A stretch of DNA of 64,000 bases, taken from positions 62,001-126,000 of the forward strand of contig JAMYHL010000065.1 of assembly GCA_025531455.1 (NCBI GenBank), written 5' to 3'. A program made the position numbers and the translations under genes. The notes under the pieces were generated by a model. It was given only the letters and a program-made list of their open reading frames with translations. It did no database searches and was not told the origin of the DNA. Positions 30,940-39,800 of the stretch are shown in pieces (position 1 is the stretch's first letter; each line of letters starts with the position of its first letter). Origin of the DNA: Apiotrichum sp. Y4204. Taxonomy: Eukaryota > Basidiomycota > Tremellomycetes > Trichosporonales > Trichosporonaceae.

Positions 30940-32152
30940 TGGCTTTCAAATTAGCAGAGTATTTTGTTAAAGAAGCTTCGTGATGAATCCCTTCTTTAGT
31001 CGTACTTGATCGGAAACCGAGCGTCCCCTGCCAATTGATACAGACTGTGCTTCGGCTTGATAATCTTCTGGCAGCGTCTACGACTCCGCCCACGGGAAGC
31101 GAGTTTGCCCTGCCCCCATGTCGCGCAGTCTAAGAGCGCCCCAAGATTGAGTGAGGTTATGAGACCAGGGAATTGGGTTCTTCATTGGTTGCATTACCCT
31201 TGCCAGTGTAGACGTTCAGCTTTGAGGGTGGTTGGTGTAGGGGAGCGCTATTTTCATAACAGCACAGAAAGTGCTTCGGCCAATGTGGCCGCTCAGCGTC
31301 GGAGGATGATTAGTACAGTACATTGGGTCAGTAGTCACCAAAAGTCTTTACGCCATTGAGATCGTTCTGCAGTGAGGATGCTTTCCCACATCCATGTACT
31401 GTACAACTTGGTTACAGTTGCTCAGAGGCTCATCTTGTGAGGAGACGGGCTCCAAATGACACCCTGCTGTGCAGTGTGCATACACAGGATGTTCAAAAGG
31501 TACCGAGAAGACAACCGCGTATAGTCATTTGGTGTCTGCTGTACGATGTGTAAGGGTGATGAGCGAAGAATGAAGCTTATCTATGGAGATAAACGAGTGT
31601 AATGATGAAGGGTACGAGCGACGGCGCGGTTGAGCGAACAAGTACGGCAGAAGCTGACGGTCTTTCAACACTTATCCGCGCAGGCAAGAAGTCGCACCAT
31701 CCTCTTCACATCCGACCTGGCCGGCGTGGACGTCTAACCCTTGAGATGCTTATGCTGAAAGACAGTCAGCTTCCGCCGTACTCGTTCGCTCGCTCGTGCA
31801 GTTGCTCGCACCGTTTACTATCACACTCGTTTATCTCTATATATAAGCTTCCTTCTTCGCTCGTCACCCTTTATGTGTCGTACTATAACCGTCGTTCGAC
31901 AGTTTAGTAGACTAGAGTGTCAGTTCCTTAGCAGTACAACAAGTTCCTAGAGTGAGAGACACGGCGAGTCTTCAGCTCCCACGGCCATCGGACATCAGCT
32001 TCGAGCGGTTTAGCGTGCTTGTATGGTGAGCTGGAACGCATGCAAAGACATAAACCCGCCACGAGCTCATGTCAGTGTCCGTTGTACCTCCCTTTCTGGG
32101 TACTTTGACGCCGCGCTACGCCAAGCGGCCAGGCACATCATCCATCCTCCAC
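30940..32152. other. Gene-poor island, between secreted gene and GNAT
   Basis: 1.2 kb without a supported gene. Holds copy 2 of the TIR element (31329-31541). The rest shows no coding-like codon use and no recognisable repeat. Confidence 0.45.
31329..31541 (+). mobile_element. MITE-like TIR element, copy 2 (213 bp)
   Basis: The left terminus is CAGTAGTCACCAAAAGTC then TTTACGCC. The right terminus, read from the other strand, is CAGCAGACACCAAATGAC then TATACGCG, an imperfect inverted repeat of about 26 bp. TA follows the right end. The 45 bp after the left terminus match the inverted copy 3 very closely (TCTTTACGC.ATTGA, CGTTCT.CAGTGAGG). No coding capacity. Confidence 0.75.
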
Positions 32153-32692
32153 TTAACTATCCCCCAAGTCCTGACGGAGCATGGCCCACGAGTCCTCGTC
32201 AATCCACTCCCCCTTGAACATCTCGCACTCGCGCGCGCGCCCCTCGTGCCGGAACCCAACAGCAGCGAGCACCCTTGCAACAGCGGTATTCCGCGCGTCG
32301 GTCCGCGCAATCACCCGGTGGGCGGCATACCGTGCAAACAGCATCTCCACCAGCGCACGGACCACCTCGCGGGCGACGCCGCGGCCCTGCGCTGCCGGAC
32401 CGACTGTGATCCCGAGCTCGTACGCGGCGTCCGGGAGAGTATGCACCGCCGCGTCGCCGACCAATGCGCCGTTCTCGTCGTGGATCGCCAGCTGAATCCA
32501 CCCGTCCTCTGGCGGCGGGAAGGGTGGTTGGGCAGCGAGGAGCCGGTCTGCGTCGGCCTCGGAGTAGTCCGGCGTCCAGCCCTGGTAGAGCGCGACGGCC
32601 GGGATGCGGCGGTATGCAACAAAGGCGTCCCGGTCACTGTGGGAAAGAGGGCGGAGTGTAAAGCGGGCGGTCGTGAGAAGGGGTGTGTCCAT
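32153..32692 (-). CDS. GNAT-family N-acetyltransferase (RimJ/RimL-like)
   Basis: 179 aa in one uninterrupted frame. The layout is typical of the GNAT RimJ/RimL group: MDTPLLTTARFTLRPLSHSD at the N-terminus, IQLAIHDENGALVGDAAVH, then the acetyl-CoA motif VGPAAQGRGVAREVVRAL (Q/RxxGxG/A). VIARTDARNTAVARVLAAVG and FRHEGRARECEMFKGEWID follow. The substrate cannot be told from sequence. It lacks introns in a genome where most genes have several, and the organisation resembles bacterial proteins of this group. That could indicate transfer, but short intronless fungal GNATs also exist. Divergent from the secreted-protein gene at 32989, with 296 bp between start codons. Confidence 0.88.
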   Translation of the reverse strand: MDTPLLTTARFTLRPLSHSDRDAFVAYRRIPAVALYQGWTPDYSEADADRLLAAQPPFPPPEDGWIQLAIHDENGALVGDAAVHTLPDAAYELGITVGPAAQGRGVAREVVRALVEMLFARYAAHRVIARTDARNTAVARVLAAVGFRHEGRARECEMFKGEWIDEDSWAMLRQDLGDS

Positions 32693-32988
32693 GACGGTGG
32701 ATGGATGGAATCTAAAGTTGCATTCAGTGCGGGAGAGCTAAGTATGGGCACCTCGTGACCCACTGAGGACTTCATGACTGGGATGGAGTAATTGTGGACA
32801 CACACACGTTCCCGTCTGCACAATTCACACTGCACCATTGCATCCAATGCACCATGGTCGGATGCACGGTATAGAGGATGCCCACTGACAGTGACCAGCT
32901 TCTGACATGACATTGTGAACGTCGAGCCCAACAACAACAGCGCCGAAAGCAGAAGCGACGGATAACACATTTTTAGCGGACCTCTACG

Positions 32989-33345
32989 ATGAAGGCACTC
33001 TTGTTCCTCTCCCTCGTCGCCGTTGCGCTCGCACACCCGCGACCTGGCGCAGCCGCACCCGCAACCGCAAACGCGAACCTGAACGCGAACGGGCAACCCA
33101 TCCCCGCCCCCGTTGATCACCTCCAGGCCCCGCTCTGGGCATACGCCGCACACGCATACTCGGACGAGGGGGACGACTACCCCGCAGCACTGGCTGCTCG
33201 CCTCCGGCGTGCGGACGAGAAGGCCGCGGTATTCCTCCGCGAGCGGGCTGCGCGAGCGGAAATGGAGCGCGAGAAGCGGAGTGGAGAGGACAAGGCTCAA
33301 GGAAAGGCGCAGAGACACCGCCGCGCCGTGCCGTTCCACGGGTAG
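32989..33345 (+). CDS. Small secreted protein with dibasic sites
   Basis: 118 aa, no intron. The signal peptide MKALLFLSLVAVALAHP is followed by an Ala/Asn-rich low-complexity segment (TANANLNANGQPIPAP), an acidic middle (YSDEGDDYPAALAARL) and a strongly charged C-terminal part. The end carries KR and RR pairs (MEREKRSGED, RHRRAVPFHG). Those would let a Kex2-type protease release a short C-terminal peptide, AVPFHG. No cysteines. Family not recognised. Coding status rests on the signal peptide and G/C-ending codons. Confidence 0.65.
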   Translation: MKALLFLSLVAVALAHPRPGAAAPATANANLNANGQPIPAPVDHLQAPLWAYAAHAYSDEGDDYPAALAARLRRADEKAAVFLRERAARAEMEREKRSGEDKAQGKAQRHRRAVPFHG

Positions 33346-34523
33346 AGATGTTATCCATACAGTAGTCCTCCCCCCCTCACCGCGCTGCTCACTGAGGCCA
33401 CCCAGCTGGTGACGCCCCCAAGACCATGGATACTTGCTCTCTGACGCCCCCAAGACTCTGTGACAGCGATGCTGGTGTGCTCCTCGCCACCGACGCTCTC
33501 CTCGCCACCACCATGTCTGCACTTGCCACCACCGATGCTCTGCTTGTTAATAGTTGATGTATCGCTCACTGTTGACATAGCCTTTCGTAAACAGGGATGC
33601 GATCTTCTTTTGTCGTCGCGCAAGAGCTGTGGGAGTTTGCTGCCTGCTCCAGCACAAGCTACGGTACCGAGGCCATATACTCTTGCACGAACTAATGCAA
33701 CACTGCAGCCAACTGTAGCATTGTTGCAGTGACGAGCAGAGCCCTTTAAACGGCATGCACAGGAGGTGAACGGTGGTGGTTCTGACGATCATATGAACGC
33801 GACAGTCATCTCGGCGCCCAAGTCGCCAGCCAAATACAAAGTACAGTCATCCGCAGACAATTTGCCTTGTTCTAGTGGCAGACCACCATCAGTAACGGCG
33901 GCCAACTAATTTCTCTAGCGGCAGCGCTCAAGTACTGCGGGCCACGCGCGCTCCTAGACGAAGTTGAGTACATGAGCGATAGGGAAAGTAAATACTGCTA
34001 AACTGCTGTTTATATAGTTTATATAGTAGCTAGAGTGGCAGAGTCGCTACGGTGGGAATGGCCAAGCTGCACGGGCGAAGCTGTACATAAAGTGCCGTCA
34101 GATGGAATCTGTGGCTGACAAATGTGGCACGCAGTTAACCCAAGAACATACTTCTTCAAGGTTAGCATAGTTTGGCACCCGATTACTTGCCACACATCCA
34201 GTTGTGCACCAATGCTTACTAAGCTTGGTAAGCATCTATTCTTAATGGTTGACTACATGCTCACCAAGTTTGAGCATGATCAGTTCGGGATTGATCAAAT
34301 GGGAGCAAAGCGCGTTTGCCGTGTTAACGGAAAACATCTCCGGGTTAACGGCCGTTGCGACTTCGACTCTCCTTGCGGAGCATGTGGACATATGAACAAC
34401 GCGACTTAACAATGGCGTGGCGTCTCGCACCTGCTTGTTCTGTGCGAGTATATCTGGGACACTTTGTCATTCTTCCATTCACCCATTACCCACACTTTCA
34501 TTACTCAATTTCTTCGTACCACC
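33346..34523. other. Gene-poor island, upstream of the tandem pair
   Basis: 1.2 kb, A/T-rich with no supported gene. TTTATATAG occurs twice in tandem near 34009-34026. Two similar hairpin-forming units lie at 34213-34234 (TGCTTAC/GTAAGCA) and 34256-34278 (CATGCTCA/TGAGCATG). A GTTAACGG word occurs twice shortly after. The open frame at 34122-34409 spans these hairpins and lacks a recognisable domain. Confidence 0.4.
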
Positions 34524-35198
34524 ATGGCTCCTCAGCCCCCATCGTCTCCCCTAACCCGGTCGGTCACGCCCGTAGCAAAGGTTGCTCTAGCCATCGGTGC
34601 GCAAGCGATGTCGGGCTCAAAGGGGCCACTCTACATGTGAGTGCCTGAGTGTGCTAGTGGGCAGAGTGCTGATGGTAGCGCCCAACCAAACTGCACGCAT
34701 TGCGAGACAGGCCGACCCTGTGTTCTGGTTATGGAATCAGCTGATTCGACTGAGGTCGACATTGTTGGGTGCGCGAGGTGCCGAACGGATAACCTTGCTT
34801 GCAATCTCGCCGCCAAGTATAAGGTCAATGGCGGAAATGTTACCAAGGTCGAGCCCGAGGCCTTGAAGGTAAGCCTCCGTGATGTCCTCATGACCTGACG
34901 TGCAGCGCACAGCTCCCCCACGGCGTCCGGGTCCAGGGGTCCGGGCGGCAGGCCCCCCAAGAGGCCCCGCCTGGAGACGATCCAGGACACAAACACAAAG
35001 CTCGGCCAATTCCTTCAAGACCGGATTGTCGAGATCGAGGCGGACATGGACGGGCAACGCGCCGAACGCAAGCAGCTCGTGGCTTTGCAAGAACAGCTGC
35101 AGGCGGCTGTGGCCAGCAGGGATGAGGCAATCGCGTCTCTGCAGAAGCGCCTCGCTTCCGCCAAAGAAGACCTCGCGGCGATACAACGCCCGCTCTAG
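34524..35198 (+). pseudogene. Cys6 zinc-cluster-like / coiled-coil protein, tandem copy A, frameshifted in exon 3
   Basis: Exons 34524-34636, 34679-34868 and 34906-35198 mirror copy B exactly. Exon 1 encodes a Pro/Ser-rich lead (MAPQPPSSPLTRSVTPVAKV). Exon 2 encodes the cysteine module C-x2-C-x5-C-x16-C-x2-C-x6-C (CTHCETGRPC, GCARCRTDNLAC). Exon 3, in the frame homologous to B, encodes a basic linker SRGPGGRPPKRPR and a coiled coil (AVASRDEAIASLQKRLASAK) ending at TAG 35196-35198. Exon 3 is 293 nt, one base short: near 34913 the A copy lacks a base present in B, so the spliced frame does not reach the coiled coil. It is either a decaying copy, a sequence error, or a gene using another C-terminus. 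A conserved 52-nt intron-like segment follows at 35203-35254. Confidence 0.6.
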
Positions 35199-35318
35199 CG
35201 CGGTGAGTGTTTTGATCTGCGAAAGCCTGAAATGTCGTTCTGACCGCACCTTAGCATTACGGCGACCGAGACACCTACCACACCCCCCTCTGTACATATC
35301 CGTGTAGACTAGTGGAGA

Positions 35319-36000
35319 ATGTGGCACCCTCCGCCCTCCCCCATCACCAGGTTGGTCACCCCGTTGAGGAGGGTGGTGAAGGAGGTTGGAGCTCGCTCCG
35401 TCGTCGGGCTCAAGAGCACCGTTTACCTGTGAGTGCATGGGTGTGCTAGTGGGCAGAGTGCTGATGGTAGGGCCTCAACACCTTGCGAAGGTTGTGGCAA
35501 GACGCGGGCGTGTGTGCTGGATATGGTGGCGTTGACGCCGAACGAGGTCAAGCTTCGCGGCTGCTATAAGTGCAAGGGTGAACAACGTCCTTGCGACCTC
35601 GCCGCCACCTACCACATCGTAACCTCCGTCGTCAAGCAAGGGGAGCCCGCAACCCTGGAGGTAAGCCTCCGTGATGTCCTCATGACCTGACGTGCAGCGC
35701 ACGGCGTCCCCCGTGGCTTCAGGTTCGAGGGGCCCGGGCGGCAGGCCGCCGAAAAGGCCCCGCGTGGAGATCGTGCAGGACGGCGACGCGGGCTTGCGCG
35801 CGTCCCCTGAGGACCGCGTCGGCGAGATGGAGACACAGCTGGGCGGGTGGCAGCTACAGCGCAGCCAGATCAAGGCGGGGATGGAGCAGCTCCAGGCGAC
35901 GATGGAGCAGCTCCAGGCCACCCTGAGCACTGCAGATGCGGCCATCGCCGCGCTGCAGGAACGTCTAACCTCGGCCAACAAGGAGCTCGCCGAACAGTAG
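35319..36000 (+). CDS. Cys6 zinc-cluster-like / coiled-coil protein, tandem copy B (intact)
   Basis: Exons 35319-35428, 35471-35660 and 35698-36000, introns 42 and 37 nt, giving 200 aa. Exon 1 encodes MWHPPPSPITRLVTPLRRVV. Exon 2 carries C-x2-C-x5-C-x16-C-x2-C-x6-C (PCEGCGKTRAC, GCYKCKGEQRPC), which resembles the Zn2Cys6 binuclear cluster with a longer middle loop. Exon 3 has a basic linker SRGPGGRPPKRPRVEIV and a heptad-like coiled coil (KAGMEQLQATMEQLQ, AALQERLTSANKELAEQ). Zinc cluster, basic linker, coiled coil is the layout of GAL4-type DNA-binding proteins. DNA binding is inferred, and no activation domain is seen. Only 120 bp separate it from the end of copy A. A 52-nt intron-like segment (36022-36073) lies just after the stop. 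Confidence 0.7.
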
Positions 36001-36231
36001 CCCCCGACGCCAGCAAGCCACGTGAGTGTTTTGATCTGCGAAAGCCTAAAATGTCGTTCTGACCGCACCTTAGCATTCCCGGAACACCGTGATACACATC
36101 CCGTCCGTCTTAAGTATTTGTGTAGAATAGTATAGAGGAAGAAAGAGACACCCTCCCGAGCACAATTTTCTCCTTTTGGCTTTTGTATACGCGCCACTTC
36201 CAGTATGTATTGTTGCTGTTATAGGCCTTGA

Positions 36232-36783
36232 GTGTGGGGCTTAAGACAGAATGAGATTTGGAGGTGCAAGAATCGGTGTCTCCAGTGGTGGCGACGCGTT
36301 TCTCGCATAAATGTTAAACAGGTACAGTTTCCGGCCATTATTAAAATGGCCCTTCTGGTCGAAAGGTTGCCCGCCGTCACTGTAATCGCCGAATTTTGCA
36401 TCCTGTTATCTCATCAACTTCAGTCCTTTGCCCCATGTTTCTTTGCAGCATCTTTCAATAGTATGTCAAGACCTATAGCAGAGGCAGTCGCATGCATGCA
36501 GCTGCCCACAGGTGAAAGTTACATGGAAATATTTGCTGTTCTGCCTGATGGAGAGGGTGCCACTTTCCCTACTGATGGGACATACTTTCGCATTTTTGGC
36601 CATTTTTTACCCACTCTGCAACACTTTTCTCTCCAGATATTCCTTATGCATCGCGATGCACATGCTATGCATATAGATTTTCTAAGGGTTCATCCCCTGC
36701 GCTTCAACATGTCGGACTGGGAAACTACTGGAGCCCCATGTGAGGAGTTACAGTGGTTCAAAATTGGACGTCAGCGCCGGTAA
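36232..36783 (+). pseudogene. Possible decayed OB-fold (RPA2-like) gene fragment
   Basis: Open frame with lower G+C than neighbouring genes. The segment DGTYFRIFGHFLPTLQHFSLQ followed by IFLMHRDAHAMHIDFLRVHP resembles the end of the replication protein A 32-kDa OB fold, which has a TYVxVxGxL...SLxAFxI...H pattern. An upstream RINVKQV recalls the VxIKQ lead of that fold. The middle does not read as a clean OB fold, and intron-like signals (CAACTTCAG, CTTTGCAG) interrupt it. May be a remnant, a highly diverged gene, or chance. Confidence 0.25.
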
Positions 36784-36855
36784 AGTGGCCTTTGGGGCGC
36801 GTTTGGGTCACTAATATCGGCCGCATACTGTATAGGCTGCATACTGGTACAGATT

Positions 36856-39800
36856 CTACTTGCACAAACTGCGAGCCTCTTCCTCGACCTCGGCAGGGTG
36901 CACGAACACACGTAATGGGATGTCAGAGGGCAGGGCAGCACGCGCGGCGGCGACGCGCGTGCCCCACGTCGCGGCGAGGCGGATGAGCCGCTCCTGGGCG
37001 TCCGTGAGGGTCTGCAACTCCGCGACAGTCGCGTTCTCTTCGGCTTCGTGGTCCGAAGAGGAGGCGGATGAGGATGAGGACGATGAAGATGAAGACGAGG
37101 AGCTCCGTGGGCGTGTAGTCTTCATTTCCACATCAACCTCCGCTTTCACCTCAACCTTTGCCCGCTTCGTCTTTTTCGCTCCTCGCTCCCGGCCGCCCCT
37201 CCGGGTTTTGCTGTCGCCCTTGCCCTTACCCTCGACGTTGCCTTTGCCCTTGCCTTCCCCTTTGCCCTCCCCTTTGCCCTCCCCTTTGCCCTCCCCTTTG
37301 CCCTCGCCCTCGGCCTCGGCCTCACAGTTTTCCCCATCGTCGCCAGGGTACCCGCCGGGCATGCTCCGCCCAGCTTGCGGATCAGGCTTCGGCACCGGAA
37401 TCTCCGCGCCGCCAGTAACGTCGCGGATGAAGATACCCGCGACCTGCCCCGGATGCTGGAGCGCCATGAGAGTGTACACCTCGAGGTCCTCTTCGCCGCT
37501 ATCCCCGAAGAGCAGGAACCGGGAGCGGGGGAAGGCGTGGAACACCTCGTCCAGTCCAGGTCGTTTGCGCGCGCCCGCGCCCTCGTACAGCGCCGCAAGC
37601 AGCGCGCGTGGCCCGTAGTATTTGAGCTGCCGTTAGAGAAGTAACAGTTACTGCAGTCCCCGAAAGCCTTTACGCGGTCATTTCAGCCGTCCCGCTGGCA
37701 CCTTCTGTGCATGTATACAGCACATCAGAGCACATTTGGAGCTGTCTGTCCCACCAGAGAATCTTCGAGACCATAGATTCTTCGATGTTTTTTTTTAGCA
37801 CGGGAGGAACCCATGTTTCTGGCAGGAGGAACCATGTTCCTCTCTGCACGAGGGCAACGAGGAAACTGCCAAAGCGGAGCGAAGAAGCTGCAGCTGTAAT
37901 AGAGCGGTACCTGCGTGAGGAACCGCTCCCTCACTGTAGAACGCTTTCAATCGCGTAAAGACTTTCGGTGACTACCTTAAGACTCACAGTGAGGGAGCAG
38001 GCAGGGAAGGCGTGCGAGTGCAGGAAAGAGAGGAGTGCGGGGAGCAGCTCAATCGGCGAGAGGGACTGCTGTCAGCTCTGAATTCGTGAGTTTCTCAGTT
38101 CTCACCACAAAGTGAAGTCCGCAAACTCCAGCGGCCGCGAGACTTCTGAACAGCTGCTCCATCCCGGGCACACCAATCTCGCGGTCGGGGCGGCAGAACA
38201 CGTTCCTGATATGAGCATTACACTGGCGACAGAACCCACCGGAACACTTCGCGCGCGCCTCCCAGGATATCGCTGCGCTTGACCGTGTCATCCTGTCGTC
38301 AGAGCAGTCTAACTGCCAACCCACCACATCCGAAATGATCCGCACGCCGTCCTCCCGCGCAGGCGTGTACGTGAGACGGCTCTCTGCGACGTACTCTTCC
38401 GGCGGCTCCTCCTCTGGCGGCGGCGTTGGCGCCGAGTGCTCAGCCACTTTGGAATCCTTGTCGGTGCGCGTAGCCTTGCCCTTGATTCCCAGCTTTGCAA
38501 GCATCGAGCGAGTTGAAGAGGTTTCGTTCTCGACGGCTTCACCCGCCTTACCCGCCACGTCGTCCTCGTCCTCGTCGTCCGCGTCCTTGGGCGGTTCCTT
38601 CTCCGTAGTCTGGTCCGTATTCCTTTCTGTGTGCTTGCCATGCTCTGAGGCCGCATCTGCGGTCGACTCTGTGGCCACCTTGACGTCCTTGTCGGTGCGG
38701 GTCGCCTTGCCTTTAATGCCAAGCTTGGCGAGCACTGAGCGCGTCGATGAGGTTCCTTTCTCCACGACAGCGGCCGCTTCATCGGCCGTATCATCGTCGT
38801 CGTTGACGCTGTCGTCCGCGTCCATGGACGCAACCTTCTCCGTTGCCTGGTCGGGATTCTGGTCTGTACGGTGACCCTGTTCTGCCTTGTCCGGAGTTGT
38901 CTCGGTGGTCGTCTTGTTCACTACATCCTTCTCTTCGCTCTTGTCGCTGTCTCTCGCATCCTCCTTGTCCTTCTTCTCCGGCTTGCCAGTCTCCTTCGCC
39001 TTCCCCTTGTCCTCCTTGCTCTTCTTCTCCTTGCTCTTCTTCTCCTTCTCCTTCTTCTCCCTTTCTTTCTTCTCTTTCTCCTTCTTCTCCTTTTCTTTCT
39101 TCTCTTTCTCCTTCTTCTTAGGCGGAAGCTTGACAAGCCGCGCACGCACACGCACCGAGTATCCACGCGCATTCTCCGCCATTTCGGGACAGTGCTTCTG
39201 GACCGCGTCCCAGGGAACCACCACTTCAGTGCCAAGCAGGCCGTTCGAGTCGGTGGTGAGGTGTGTGCTGGCGAGAATCTCCCCCTCCCAGTTATCCTTG
39301 ACCGCATACACATCAACACGTACGCGGCGCGAACCCAGGGCACCGGCCCAGAACGGCCGGAGCCGCGCAGCGAGGAGGCGGCGCGCGGCACGCGCGTCGA
39401 ACAGCGGAGCCGGCGCGTGCAGTGCGTGCGCGTTCGTGGTCGACTCGGGGTGATGCGCCGCGTCCAGGATGCGCTCGGCGCTTTCCTTGCCCGTGTCTGC
39501 CATGTCGGATGTACTGTTGCCCCTCTCTGGTGCTAGGGTCGGGAGGTCCGCGAAGCCTGGGATCAGCATAAGTATTTAGCAGCGCAACCTACGCTGGGCA
39601 ATGCCCACGAGCGCCCGCTGCGTGTGCGTCGCGCCCTTGAGGGATCGCAGGTCGGTGGCACACCCGGCGACGCTGACGGCGATGTCAAACGCCTTGGGAT
39701 CATCGTCATGTGGGCGGAGGAGGGCCCAGCGGGGTATGAGCCAGACCTCGTCGTCATGCGTCACGCCCTCGGGTTCTGGCTCCTCCCCTTTCGGCTCCTT

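Noticed and set aside
34122..34409. Plus-strand frame of 95 codons with a repeated MLTK word
   Set aside because: The repeat comes from the paired hairpins in the DNA; A/T-rich, no coding bias.
34737..36197. Long minus-strand open frames (233 and 240 codons) opposite both Cys6 genes, sharing a CTSGHEDITEAYLQG stretch
   Set aside because: The shared stretch is just the complement of the conserved intron 2 and its borders. The plus-strand gene models explain the region with good splice sites and conserved Cys.
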